From the NCBI GenBank assembly GCA_023397675.1, contig JAEWTV010000070.1, forward strand, positions 9,591-73,590: a stretch of 64,000 nt of DNA, read 5' to 3'. Below, one piece after another: positions 41,030-50,084 of this stretch (position 1 is the stretch's first letter; each line of letters starts with the position of its first letter). The notes beneath the pieces were generated by a model that was given only the letters and a program-made list of their open reading frames with translations, ran no database searches and was not told the DNA's origin. The translations under genes and the position numbers were made by a program. Source of the DNA: Bacillota bacterium. Its GTDB lineage: Bacteria; Bacillota; Clostridia; Acetivibrionales; JANLFN01.

Positions 41030-41131
41030 AAGCCACCCCTTGATTCCACAATTTAATTATTACCTGTAACAACCTTCTTTACCCAGCATATAACAAAGTC
41101 TTTGAAAAAGACTATAATGAAGACTTTGTTG

Positions 41132-41162
41132 AATAAAAAAAGAGCCTATAATAGACTCTATA
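41132..41162 (-). terminator. Terminator of the flavoprotein gene
   Basis: On the minus strand AGAG-T-CTA pairs with TAG-G-CTCT around TTA, followed by seven T. Confidence 0.75.
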
Positions 41163-41193
41163 TAATAATATGCCTTTGAATTTTTTAATAATA

Positions 41194-42423
41194 CTAAACA
41201 TTAATCCCCGCAAGATAGCCTGTAGAAAAAGCTATTGTCAGGTTAAATCCACCTGTATATCCATCTACATCTATTACCTCCCCTGCAAAGAAAAGGCCGT
41301 TTACAAGCTTGGATTCCATAGTGGAAGGATTTATTTCATTAGTGTTAACTCCTCCGGCAGTTACAATAGCATCTGCTATAGATCTTGCCCCTGTAATAGT
41401 TATTTCAAGCTTTTTAAGAAGCGTGATCAATCTTCTTCTTTCTTCCTTTGTTATCTGGTTTACTGCCTTGTCAGGCGCTATACCGCTCAGTTCTATGATT
41501 ACAGGTATCATTTTCTGCGGAAGCAGTTCATCAAGCGAGTTCTTAAAATGCTTGTTGCTGAATTGTTCAAAGTCGCGTCTTATACGTTCATCAAGTTTTT
41601 CTTCATTTAGTGCAGGTTTAAGGTCTATAACAAGCTTTATATTTCTATAATCATAATCAAGTATGTGCCGGCTTCCACTAAGAATCACCGGACCTGAAAC
41701 TCCGTAATGGGTAAACAACATCTCTCCGAAATCAGAATATACCTTTTTGCCACTTTTATTAAGCATGGTAATTGCTACGTTCCTGAGTGAAAGCCCCTGA
41801 AGCTTTTTAACCCATTCCTCCCCTGTAACCAATGGCACAAGTGAAGGCTTTAATGGAGTGATTCTATGTCCAGCCTGTGCTGCCATCCTGTAACCATCCC
41901 CTGTAGAGCCTGTTCCGGGATATGATGCACCGCCAGTTGCAAGAATTACAGAGTCACAAGGCATCCTAGTTCCGTCCTTAAGAAGTACTCCATTCACCTT
42001 GCCATCAGCTATTTCTATTCTTTCAACAGGTGATTTAAGCTCTATTTTTGCACCGCTTTTCCTGACAAAATCCATAAGTATATCAGCAACATCCTTTGCC
42101 CTGTCTGAAACCGGGAATACTCTTTCCCCTCTTTCAACCTTGGTTGCAAGGCCTTTGCCGTTAAAAAACTCTATAAGATCCGTGTTGGAAAAAGTATAAA
42201 AAGCAGAATACAAAAAATTCCCATTGCCGGGAATATTCTGTATCAAGCCCTCTATATCGGTGTTGTTTGTGATATTGCATCTTCCTTTTCCGGAAATAAG
42301 TATCTTTTTGCCTATTCTATCTGTTTTTTCAAGGAGAATGACTTCACAACCTCTTAAAGCTGCCTGTCCTGCCGCCATAAGGCCTGCCGGTCCTCCTCCA
42401 ATAACAATTACTTTCTTTTTCAT
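41194..42423 (-). CDS. FAD-dependent oxidoreductase (HI0933/BaiN-like)
   Basis: 409 aa flavoprotein. The dinucleotide-binding motif is VIGGGPAGLMAAGQAALRG, and KILISGKGRCNITNN and GGASYPGTGSTGDGY are characteristic of the HI0933/YhiN family. The end GLFFAGEVIDVDGYTGGFNL contributes to FAD binding. Related BaiN enzymes act on steroids, but most are uncharacterised. It starts 15 nt after an RpiR regulator. Confidence 0.88.
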   Translation of the reverse strand: MKKKVIVIGGGPAGLMAAGQAALRGCEVILLEKTDRIGKKILISGKGRCNITNNTDIEGLIQNIPGNGNFLYSAFYTFSNTDLIEFFNGKGLATKVERGERVFPVSDRAKDVADILMDFVRKSGAKIELKSPVERIEIADGKVNGVLLKDGTRMPCDSVILATGGASYPGTGSTGDGYRMAAQAGHRITPLKPSLVPLVTGEEWVKKLQGLSLRNVAITMLNKSGKKVYSDFGEMLFTHYGVSGPVILSGSRHILDYDYRNIKLVIDLKPALNEEKLDERIRRDFEQFSNKHFKNSLDELLPQKMIPVIIELSGIAPDKAVNQITKEERRRLITLLKKLEITITGARSIADAIVTAGGVNTNEINPSTMESKLVNGLFFAGEVIDVDGYTGGFNLTIAFSTGYLAGINV

Positions 42424-42438
42424 AAGCTCCTCGCGGTC

Positions 42439-43332
42439 TTAATCAATATTTATCCTTGGTTCCACATCATCGCTTTTTTCATATACCTGGTACTCGTCCC
42501 AGATCTGTTCGAGCTTTTCAAAGGTCTCATATATCTTGTTCTTGCGTTTCATTCCTATTGCAACTATCAATGCATTGATAAGGCTTAGCGGTGCTACAAG
42601 TGAGTCAACAAAAGACGCCATATCACTTCTTGCAAATATTGAATAATCGGCGCTTGTAGCAAGTGGCGATTCCTTATTGTCTGTTATCGCTATTACTGTG
42701 GCACCCTGGCTTTTTACAAACTGCATTGCTTTTATAGTACGTTTTGAATACCTTGGGAAGCTTATGCCAATAACAACATCTCCCTTGGTAGCCCTGATAA
42801 TCTGTTCGAACATTTCGCTGACACTTGTAGTATGCACAAGTCTGACATTGTCAAACACAAGATTGAAGTAAAATCCCATAAAGCTTGCAAGTGCAGCCGA
42901 GCTTCTTACACCCAGAATGTATATTTTGTTTGCATTTAGAATACTTTCAACTATTTTATTAAAGCTACTCTGATCAATTTCCTCAAGTGTGGACTTGATT
43001 TTATCAATATCAGCCTGCATTACACTTTTCAAAATATTGTCTTCATTAATCCTGTTTGAAGAAACTTCTATTCTCTGAACAGATGTCAACTTGCTTTTTA
43101 TAAGTTCCTGAAGCATTTTCTGAAGCTTTGGATAACCATCGTATCCAAGCTCTATGGCAAACCTTACAACAGTGGATTCACTGACGCCTACAATTTCACC
43201 AAGCTTTGCTGCAGTAAGAAACGCGGCTTTATCGTAGTGATTCACAATATAGTTGGCTATAAGCTTTTGCCCCTTACTGAAAAGGTGCATTTTTTCCTGT
43301 ATGATTTGAATCAAATTTTGATTGGTAGTCAT
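42439..43332 (-). CDS. MurR/RpiR-family transcriptional regulator
   Basis: 297 aa from ATG 43332 after GGAGG. N-terminal HTH of the RpiR type (LSKGQKLIANYIVNHYDKAAFLTAAKLGEIVGVSESTVVRFA) and a C-terminal SIS domain (IYILGVRSSAALASFMGFYF, VVIGISFPRYSKRT) that binds phosphosugars. Family members control amino-sugar or sugar-phosphate genes. Here the next gene is a flavoprotein, so the target is not obvious. Confidence 0.9.
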   Translation of the reverse strand: MTTNQNLIQIIQEKMHLFSKGQKLIANYIVNHYDKAAFLTAAKLGEIVGVSESTVVRFAIELGYDGYPKLQKMLQELIKSKLTSVQRIEVSSNRINEDNILKSVMQADIDKIKSTLEEIDQSSFNKIVESILNANKIYILGVRSSAALASFMGFYFNLVFDNVRLVHTTSVSEMFEQIIRATKGDVVIGISFPRYSKRTIKAMQFVKSQGATVIAITDNKESPLATSADYSIFARSDMASFVDSLVAPLSLINALIVAIGMKRKNKIYETFEKLEQIWDEYQVYEKSDDVEPRINID

Positions 43333-43477
43333 ATTTCCTCCATGCGAATAAGGTTTCATATAATATACTATAACTTTTAAAATATTAAAAATCAAGATTT
43401 TACTACTTGCTACTTATTCATATATTTCTTTAAATTGAACAAATTAATTCTAAATCTTTTAATAACCTGGAGGCAGA

Positions 43478-44137
43478 ATGATACAAATTGACGATGCAGG
43501 CAGCGGTAGCTTTGTTGGCGGAACATGCATTGGTGTTTACCGTCCTGAGACAAATGAATATTATTTTGATATCATTCCCGTCGAACTTTATTCAAATGAA
43601 AATTTTAAAAAGAAGCTTTACCTTGATGAGGTGGTAAAGATCACAGAAAGAGCATTTAATGCCTTGCAAGTTGATAAAAACGAACCAATTGACGTATGCA
43701 GAGGCTACATGTTTGATGCTCTTAAAAAGTGGTTTAAGGATAATGGTTACAGTTGGAACAGTATTCAAATTACAGGCAGGTTTCAGGAAATCGTCGAACA
43801 GAACTTTGAATTATATACTATAAGGCTTGGTCTCCCTGAAATGTATATAAAATTTACAAAATATCCATTTCATTTTCATAAGTTGCTCAGATGGGTACTT
43901 GCCGACTATGACAACAGGATTGACCTGTGTAAAACAGGGTGGAAAAGCTGGCAGAAAATAAAAGAATTACATACACAGCAGTTCGAAGATACAATAAGCA
44001 ATCCGCATATATACTGTATGAAATGCGGCAGTCATATAGCACCTGGTAGCCTTGCAAGGGTTGTTACATACACCAGCAACAAGGAAAATTATATTTATAT
44101 GCACAAAAATTGTCCTATACAAGCTTTTTTTAGTTAG
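43478..44137 (+). CDS. Hypothetical protein with C-terminal Cys motif
   Basis: 219 aa, unrecognised. The N-terminal half (GSGSFVGGTCIGVYRPETNEYYFDIIPVELY) recalls a ribonuclease H-like or Dockerin-free beta sheet, but the resemblance is weak. The C-terminal CMKCG...HKNC pair could bind zinc. CTGGAGG precedes the ATG. It is transcribed alone, divergent from the RpiR gene, and ends at a strong terminator. Confidence 0.7.
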   Translation: MIQIDDAGSGSFVGGTCIGVYRPETNEYYFDIIPVELYSNENFKKKLYLDEVVKITERAFNALQVDKNEPIDVCRGYMFDALKKWFKDNGYSWNSIQITGRFQEIVEQNFELYTIRLGLPEMYIKFTKYPFHFHKLLRWVLADYDNRIDLCKTGWKSWQKIKELHTQQFEDTISNPHIYCMKCGSHIAPGSLARVVTYTSNKENYIYMHKNCPIQAFFS

Positions 44138-44173
44138 AAAAAATCCACTTGTTAGTTCAACAAGTGGATTTCT
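44136..44173. terminator. Bidirectional terminator between the 219-aa gene and the carboxylase operon
   Basis: AAATCCACTTGTT pairs perfectly with AACAAGTGGATTT around a 5-nt loop. On the minus strand it is followed by TTTTCTAAC. Confidence 0.88.
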
Positions 44174-44237
44174 ATCGAGTTTTATTTGTGCAGGTCTGAT
44201 CTATTGGGGGAAAATCAAGCCAGCACAATATACGTTT

Positions 44238-45725
44238 TTAATTATTCCATGAATCCTTTTCGCCTGAAACACGTCTGTAGGAGGTTACAACCAATTTATA
44301 TCCGGGTCTTGCCTCCATGGAAGCAACCGCTGCAGAAATAACTGCTGCAATTTCTCCTTCATTAGTCTTTGGCTGCGGATCGTCCTTTTTACGCTTTTCT
44401 GCCATATACTTTTCAAAAACCTGAGGGAACAAAGCATATGAAAGAACATCTTCATCTTTCTCTATAAGGTCTTTAGCATTTTCTCTTATACTATCAAGCT
44501 CAGGTTTAAGAAGATCTGCAGGCCTGCAGGTAATTGGCTTTTCATCACCAAGTATTTTCTTTGAGATTTCTTCTGGTATTGGAGCAGGAGTCTTACCGTA
44601 TTCTCCTTTTACAAGTGCCTTTGATTCCTTAGGAACCATTTTGTATCTCTCACCTGTAAGTACGTTTAAAACAGCCTGTGTTCCAACTATCTGGCTGGTT
44701 GGAGTAACAAGCGGAGGATAACCGAAGTCCTTACGAACTCTTGGTACTTCCTTCAGAACCTCTTCAAACTTGTCAGACGCATTTGAATCCTTAAGCTGTG
44801 AAACAAGGTTGGAAAGCATTCCTCCTGGTACCTGGTATTTGAGGGTATTAACATCGACACCTAAAAGCTTGACATCAAGAAGTCCAGTGTCAACATACCT
44901 CTGTTTAATAGGTCTGAAATAATCAGCTATATCGCTTAATTTATCAAGATCTAGACCTGTATCATACTGTGTACCTTTTAATGTTGCAACCAACGGCTCC
45001 GTTGGTGGTTGGGAAGTTCCCATAGCCATAGGAGAAATTGCGCAATCTACAACATCTACACCTGCTTCTATTGCCTTTAAATATGTCATTGAAGCAACAC
45101 CGCTTGTGTAGTGTGTATGCAACTGTATCGGAACCTTAATTGATTCCTTAAGCGCTTTTATAAGCTCATATGCCGCATAAGGCACCAGAAGACCGGCCAT
45201 ATCCTTAATACATATTGAATCGGCGCCCATGTCAACAAGCATCTTTGCATCTTTAATAAAAAGCTCACTACTGTGTACAGGGCTTATTGTATAAGAAATA
45301 GTAGCCTGTGCATGACCGCCTTCCTTTTTGCAGGCTTTAATGGCTGCTTCTATGTTTCTGGCATCATTAAGTGCATCAAAAATCCTTATTATATCAATAC
45401 CGTTTTCAATTGATTTTCTTACAAAATATTCAACGACATCATCAGCATAGTGCTTGTATGCCAAAAGGTTCTGACCCCTTAAAAGCATCTGAAGTTTGGT
45501 CTTCTTAGCAATCTTTTTTATAGTTCTTAGTCTTTCCCACGGATCTTCATTTAGAAATCTAAGGCAGGAATCATAAGTAGCTCCACCCCAGGCTTCAAGA
45601 GAATGATAGCCTGCATCGTCCAACTTTTCCAATATTGGAAGCATATCATTAATGCTCATTCTTGTTGCTATAAGAGACTGATGCGAGTCTCTAAGGACTG
45701 TTTCAGTAATTCCAACTCTGGCCAT
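44238..45725 (-). CDS. Carboxyltransferase subunit (PycB/OadA/transcarboxylase 5S-like)
   Basis: 495 aa. HMGL-like barrel with ITETVLRDSHQSL, EAWGGATYDSCLRFL, LLRGQNLLAYKHY, SICIKDMAGLLVPY and the metal-binding HTHYTSG. It moves a carboxyl group between biotin and pyruvate/oxaloacetate. The biotin domain is not fused, unlike OadA; a separate carrier gene precedes it. With the two upstream genes it forms a three-part set. The gap upstream (276 nt) contains a long inverted repeat. Confidence 0.9.
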   Translation of the reverse strand: MARVGITETVLRDSHQSLIATRMSINDMLPILEKLDDAGYHSLEAWGGATYDSCLRFLNEDPWERLRTIKKIAKKTKLQMLLRGQNLLAYKHYADDVVEYFVRKSIENGIDIIRIFDALNDARNIEAAIKACKKEGGHAQATISYTISPVHSSELFIKDAKMLVDMGADSICIKDMAGLLVPYAAYELIKALKESIKVPIQLHTHYTSGVASMTYLKAIEAGVDVVDCAISPMAMGTSQPPTEPLVATLKGTQYDTGLDLDKLSDIADYFRPIKQRYVDTGLLDVKLLGVDVNTLKYQVPGGMLSNLVSQLKDSNASDKFEEVLKEVPRVRKDFGYPPLVTPTSQIVGTQAVLNVLTGERYKMVPKESKALVKGEYGKTPAPIPEEISKKILGDEKPITCRPADLLKPELDSIRENAKDLIEKDEDVLSYALFPQVFEKYMAEKRKKDDPQPKTNEGEIAAVISAAVASMEARPGYKLVVTSYRRVSGEKDSWNN

Positions 45726-45750
45726 ATATCAGACCTCCAATATAATTACT

Positions 45751-45790
45751 ATAATCTTTTCTAAGTGTACTTGAATCTTTTCTAAGTGCA
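45751..45790. repeat. Tandem direct repeat upstream of the PycB-like gene
   Basis: AATCTTTTCTAAGTGTACTTG is repeated immediately, with one base change (AAGTGCACTTG). The second unit merges into the outer arm of the long palindrome. Possibly a product of slippage, or a paired binding site. Confidence 0.55.
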
Positions 45791-45999
45791 CTTGTTATAT
45801 TTTATGAAAAGAACGTATGTGGAGATGGTTATAGAGCCTGTTAATCTGAGCGAGGACAGCAAATTCACTGTTTGAGCGAAAGATTTCCTGATAATAGTTC
45901 AGAATCTTTCGTGAGTTTGAATTTGCCCGAGCTGAATTTACAGGCTCTTAACCTCGTAACATTTCGCTTCTTGAGTAAAATGTAACGAGTGCACTATCA
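45785..45999. repeat. Long imperfect inverted repeat between carboxylase genes
   Basis: Nested arms pair over about 215 nt. Outermost AGTGCACTTGTTATATTTTA matches the complement of 45970-45999; next GAGCCTGT with ACAGGCTC (about 45836-45843 and 45942-45949); then CAAATTCA with TGAATTTG; and innermost GAAAGATT with AATCTTTC. It has no ORF. In the mRNA this would be a large hairpin separating two cistrons of one operon. Confidence 0.65.
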
Positions 46000-46001
46000 G
46001 A

Positions 46002-46397
46002 TTACGCTAATGATACTAATACATCTCCAACGTTAACAGCACTTCCCTTTGCAACATTAACTGTTGCAACCTTTCCGTCTGCAGGAGCTGTGAGTTCGTT
46101 TTCCATCTTCATAGCTTCAAGAATCAATAATACCTGACCCTTTTTAACAGTTTCGCCTGCACTAACGTTTACCTTAAGTATTGTTCCAGGCATTGGAGCC
46201 TTGATTACTGTTGAACCCTGCGCTGCATTATCTGATGAAACTGCAGGCTGAGCCTTTGGAGCAGCTGCAGGTGCAGCTTTTGGTGCTGCAGTAGCAGGAG
46301 CGGCAGCTTTGACAGGCTGTGCGCTTTCCTCTGACTTAACTTCTTCAACCTCTACTTCATACTGATTTCCATTAACTTTTATCAAATATTTTTTCAT
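46002..46397 (-). CDS. Biotin carboxyl carrier protein
   Basis: 131 aa from ATG 46397, with AAGGAGAG upstream. Begins KKYLIKVNGNQYEVEVEEV, followed by a flexible Ala/Pro/Lys linker (about 25-60) and a biotinyl domain with EAMKMENEL, in which the Lys is biotinylated. It matches carriers of decarboxylases and transcarboxylases (1.3S-like). It lies between the two carboxyltransferase genes. Confidence 0.93.
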   Translation of the reverse strand: MKKYLIKVNGNQYEVEVEEVKSEESAQPVKAAAPATAAPKAAPAAAPKAQPAVSSDNAAQGSTVIKAPMPGTILKVNVSAGETVKKGQVLLILEAMKMENELTAPADGKVATVNVAKGSAVNVGDVLVSLA

Positions 46398-46437
46398 AAT
46401 TGATTCTCTCCTTAAAATTGAAAATTTAAATAAATTA

Positions 46438-47988
46438 TTAAAGTGGAATGTTCCCATGCTTTCTTGCAGGCTTTTCCTGCTTTTTGCTTGAAAGCATTTC
46501 AAGAGCATTTATAATTCTTGCTCTGGTTGTACCTGGTTCTATAACGTCATCCACATAACCTCTTGAAGCCGCAACATAAGGGTTGGAGAACTTTTCTCTG
46601 TATTCTTCAATCTTCTGTTCCCTTGCTTTTGATGGATCTTCTGCAGATGTTATTTCCTTTTTGAACACTATGTTTGCCGCTCCGGCAGCACCCATAACTG
46701 CTATTTCGGCAGTTGGCCATGCAAATACCATATCTGCACCAAGGTGCTTGCTGTTCATAGCAATGTAAGCTCCGCCTATTGCCTTTCTTGTTATTACATT
46801 AATCTTTGGAACTGTTGCTTCAGAGAATGCATAAAGAAGCTTTGCACCATGTCTGATTACTCCGCTGTGCTCCTGTCCTACTCCTGGTAAATAACCAGGG
46901 GTATCAGTAAAAGTTACAAGTGGAATATTGAAGGAATCGCAGAAGCGTACAAATCTTGCGCCCTTGTCTGCCGAATTAACATCCAGAACACCTGCCATAA
47001 AGTTTGGCTGGTTTGCAAGGACTCCAACTGTTTTGCCGTTCATTCTTCCAAAGCCTATTATTATGTTGCCTGCAAAGCTTTCCTGTACTTCAAGGAAGTC
47101 TCCATTATCAACAACTCCTCTTATAATATCCTTCATATCATAAGGCTTGTTTGCGTCATCAGGAATAATTTCATTGAACTCAGTATTAAGTCTGTTCAAA
47201 TCATCCTCACACATATATGCTGGGACTCCTGAAGTGTTGTTATCGGGAAGGAAGCTCAAAAGTCTCTTTATACCTGCAATACAAGCATCTTCATTTCCAA
47301 ACTTAAAATGTGCCACACCACTCTTTGCATTGTGTATGTCGGCACCGCCAAGTGTTTCAGTTGTTACATCTTCACCTGTAACCGACCTTATTACGTCAGG
47401 ACCTGTGATACACATATAGCTGGTCTTTTCAACCATGAATATGAAATCTGTTATGGCAGGAGAATAAACTGCACCGCCGGCACAAGGTCCCATAATTACT
47501 GATATTTGAGGTATTACACCTGAAGAAAGTGTATTCCTGTAGAATATGTCTCCATATCCACTTAATGAATCTACACCTTCCTGAATTCTGGCACCACCCG
47601 AGTCATTCATACAAATGAACGGTGCTCCGGTTCTCAAAGCCATATCCATTACCTTGGTTATCTTTTTTGCGTGCATTTCTCCAAGGGAACCGCCTATTAT
47701 TGTAAAGTCCTGTGCAGATGCAAATACAAGCCTTCCATCAACTGAGCCATAGCCTGTAATTACACCGTCACCTGCAACCTTCTTTTTCTGAAGATCAAAA
47801 TCAATACCTCTGGTCTCAACAAATGCATCAACTTCTACAAAGGTATTTTCATCAAAAAGGGATATAAGTCTTTCCCTGGCTGTCAATTTGCCAGCTTGAT
47901 GCCTTTTTTCAAGACTTTCAGGACCTGCACCCTGCTCAATTTTTTCTTTTCTCTCAATAAGTTCATTAATCTTGCTTTCTGTTGACAT
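46438..47988 (-). CDS. Acyl-CoA carboxyltransferase beta subunit (12S-like)
   Basis: 516 aa. Crotonase-like carboxyltransferase with GKLTARERLISLFDENTFVE, GRLVFASAQDFTIIGGSLGEMHAKKI, NDSGGARIQEGVDSL, FVMGPCAGGAVYSP-type and FTDTPGYLPGVGQEHSGVIRHGAKLLYAFSEATVPKI segments. It matches methylmalonyl-CoA/propionyl-CoA carboxyltransferases. With a carrier and a PycB-like subunit, and without a membrane decarboxylase subunit, the set looks like a pyruvate transcarboxylase. First gene of the operon. Confidence 0.9.
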   Translation of the reverse strand: MSTESKINELIERKEKIEQGAGPESLEKRHQAGKLTARERLISLFDENTFVEVDAFVETRGIDFDLQKKKVAGDGVITGYGSVDGRLVFASAQDFTIIGGSLGEMHAKKITKVMDMALRTGAPFICMNDSGGARIQEGVDSLSGYGDIFYRNTLSSGVIPQISVIMGPCAGGAVYSPAITDFIFMVEKTSYMCITGPDVIRSVTGEDVTTETLGGADIHNAKSGVAHFKFGNEDACIAGIKRLLSFLPDNNTSGVPAYMCEDDLNRLNTEFNEIIPDDANKPYDMKDIIRGVVDNGDFLEVQESFAGNIIIGFGRMNGKTVGVLANQPNFMAGVLDVNSADKGARFVRFCDSFNIPLVTFTDTPGYLPGVGQEHSGVIRHGAKLLYAFSEATVPKINVITRKAIGGAYIAMNSKHLGADMVFAWPTAEIAVMGAAGAANIVFKKEITSAEDPSKAREQKIEEYREKFSNPYVAASRGYVDDVIEPGTTRARIINALEMLSSKKQEKPARKHGNIPL

Positions 47989-48332
47989 AGATCCACCTCA
48001 TGCTTCTTTAAAGTAATATTGTTTAAGCACTTTGTTTTATTTACCCGGTATTTTACTCAATTAAATTTAATTCTTATTATATGCTATTATTACCTGGTGC
48101 TAATTATAACTAATTATATATTATTTTTATTATATATGCAATGATTTCCTACATGGTTCATAATTATGTGTTTATGGTAATAAAGCTGTCAATTGTTAGC
48201 TTGCTTTAATTCTCAATTCCAATTGCCTTTAATTGTAAATTGTAATCTGTATGCTGTAAACTGTCTATAACTGTACACTGTACATTGTAAATTGTACACT
48301 TCTATATTAATTATTGGATTCATAAATATATC
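47989..48332. other. A/T-rich intergenic region with TGTA-rich quasi-repeats
   Basis: No gene seen. Near 48230-48300 the sequence repeats variants of TGTAAATTGTA/CTGTACACTGTACATTGTA, and earlier AATTGTTA/TCAATT units. It separates divergent genes, so it holds both promoters. Confidence 0.4.
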
Positions 48333-48360
48333 TTGATTAGGGAAAAGTATTTGATATAAT
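48333..48360 (+). promoter_or_regulatory. Predicted promoter of the 240-aa membrane protein gene
   Basis: TTGATT (48333-48338), a 16-nt spacer and TATAAT (48355-48360). Confidence 0.5.
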
Positions 48361-48427
48361 TGGAAGTGTAATTTTAAGAAATACTTCAAACCAGTATTTA
48401 CATATCCATATTCAAGGGGGTAAATTG

Positions 48428-49150
48428 ATGGAAGAGTTCAATAACAACATTGGGGAAAATGCAAATGAACAAACGCAGGAAGCTAATGTGAATGAAAATC
48501 AAAATCCTGGCACAAGCAATCCTGTTAATCAGAATGCAAATCCGGGATATCAGAATCCTGGCTTTGCGCCAAATCAAAATCCTAATATCAACCCAAACCC
48601 GGGGTATCAGAACCCAGGCTACCAGTATCAGAATTATCAGCAGCAACCATACAACCCCAACAATTATCAAGCTCCAGGCTATCAAAACCAGGGGTTTCAG
48701 CCAAACCAGGGCTTTCAGAGACCCGGATTTCAGAATCAAGGCTTTCAGCCTCCTCAAGGAGGAATACCTGGCTTATTCTATTCAATAAATCTAAGCGGTT
48801 GGGCTACTTACTACGGAGTATTTAAAATCATATTCGGATCGCTGTTAACTATATTAAGTCTGTTATTCCTTGTTAACAACCAACGAATAGGTATTTTCCT
48901 TGACATTCTTCTTATGGCTGTAAGCGTTTTAATAATAGTTTCGGGTGTTAAAACTATCAACTTCACAGAAGCTATGAAAAGATATGCACAGTCCAAAGAT
49001 ACCAACAGAATTGCAGAAGCGTTTAACCGTTTGAATCAACAGTTCCTTGTAAACGGAATAATGTCAATCGTTTTAATACTTTTCATTATAATTGTATTAG
49101 TTTATGCTATTAATACAGCATCCAGCTTAAGAGGTTTCTATTTCAGATAA
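48428..49150 (+). CDS. Membrane protein with Asn/Pro/Gly/Tyr-Gln repeat N-terminus
   Basis: 240 aa; the ATG at 48428 follows GGGGG by 7 nt. The first about 110 residues are low-complexity, with repeats of the type NPGYQNPGF, QPNQGFQ and YQNQGF. The C-terminal half has three hydrophobic segments (around 128-150, 155-175 and 200-225) separated by a charged loop. It resembles DUF5362-type membrane proteins with disordered tails. No function is known. Closed by a terminator. Confidence 0.75.
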   Translation: MEEFNNNIGENANEQTQEANVNENQNPGTSNPVNQNANPGYQNPGFAPNQNPNINPNPGYQNPGYQYQNYQQQPYNPNNYQAPGYQNQGFQPNQGFQRPGFQNQGFQPPQGGIPGLFYSINLSGWATYYGVFKIIFGSLLTILSLLFLVNNQRIGIFLDILLMAVSVLIIVSGVKTINFTEAMKRYAQSKDTNRIAEAFNRLNQQFLVNGIMSIVLILFIIIVLVYAINTASSLRGFYFR

Positions 49151-49162
49151 TGGTTTTTGCAT

Positions 49163-49200
49163 TCAAAACCCCGGTTCTAATATTAGTTCCGGGGTATATT
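49163..49200. terminator. Bidirectional terminator between the 240-aa protein and rluB
   Basis: AACCCCGG and CCGGGGT pair around a self-complementary CTAATATTAG inner stem. T-rich flanks are present on both strands. Confidence 0.8.
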
Positions 49201-49919
49201 TATTTCCTCTTCCTTTTAAACTCTGATACCTCCTCAGGTGTCAGGTTACGCCACTGTCCTTCCTTTATTCCTTCAAGTGACAGATGCCCTATTCTTATCC
49301 TTTTAAGCCTTATAACAGGATACCCTATCTTTTCACACATTTTTCTTATCTGCCTGTTCTTACCCTCATGAATGGTAATCTGGATCGTACAATTCTTTAA
49401 TGATTTTTCAACTACTTCTACTACTGCCGGTGACGTAACGAAACCTTCTATTTCAACACCTGTTCTTAACTTATCCAGTTCATCCTCTGTAGGCTGTCCT
49501 TCAATAAGCGCCTTATATACCTTTTCCACCTCATGCTTGGGGTGGGTCATCATGTTGGTAAACTCTCCGTCGTTTGTAAGTATAAGCAGGCCAGAGGTAT
49601 TTGAATCAAGCCTTCCTACGGGGTATACCCTTTCACTTACATCTTTTATATAATCCATTACCGTATGCCTGTCAAATTGGTCTTTAACGGTAGTAATACA
49701 GCCGACCGGTTTATTAAGAGCTATATATATCTTCTTTTCTTCAAGCTTAACATTCTTTCCTTCAACCTTTACCCTGTCTTTTTCCCCTACCTTAACACCC
49801 ATTTCGGTAACAACAGTACCATTAACCGATACTTTACCATCTTTTATAAGCTCCTCTGCTTTTCTTCGTGAAGCTATGCCTGATAAGGCAAGATATTTCT
49901 GAAGTCTCATTTCTTCCAT
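49200..49919 (-). CDS. rluB: 23S rRNA pseudouridine synthase B-type
   Basis: 239 aa. N-terminal S4 domain (RLQKYLALSGIASRRKAEELIKDGKVSVNG) and catalytic domain with the Asp-bearing VGRLDSNTSGLLILTNDGE. C-terminal HEGKNRQIRKMCEKIGYPVIRLKRIRIG is typical of RsuA/RluB/E/F. RluB is favoured by size and motif; RsuA-like specificity is possible. Monocistronic. Confidence 0.9.
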   Translation of the reverse strand: MEEMRLQKYLALSGIASRRKAEELIKDGKVSVNGTVVTEMGVKVGEKDRVKVEGKNVKLEEKKIYIALNKPVGCITTVKDQFDRHTVMDYIKDVSERVYPVGRLDSNTSGLLILTNDGEFTNMMTHPKHEVEKVYKALIEGQPTEDELDKLRTGVEIEGFVTSPAVVEVVEKSLKNCTIQITIHEGKNRQIRKMCEKIGYPVIRLKRIRIGHLSLEGIKEGQWRNLTPEEVSEFKRKRK

Positions 49920-50042
49920 AATTTTCTCCGTAAAAAGTAATATTACCTATTATAGCATAATAAAACAAAAACATTGTAACAAACTATAATAATGACATTA
50001 TTGAAATGCTCTTAACGGAAATTAATAAATCAAGGCAGAAAT

Positions 50043-50077
50043 ATAACAAAAAACAAAAGGGCTTATACGCCCTTTGC
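50043..50077 (-). terminator. Terminator of the scpAB-gerW cluster
   Basis: AAAGGGC pairs with GCCCTTT around a 6-nt loop; on the minus strand it continues TTGTTTTTTG. Confidence 0.8.
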
Positions 50078-50084
50078 TTCTTAA

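Noticed and set aside
48180..48310. CRISPR-like or tandem repeat array in TGTA-rich DNA
   Set aside because: Units are irregular, low-complexity and without constant spacers; no cas genes were seen anywhere in the window.
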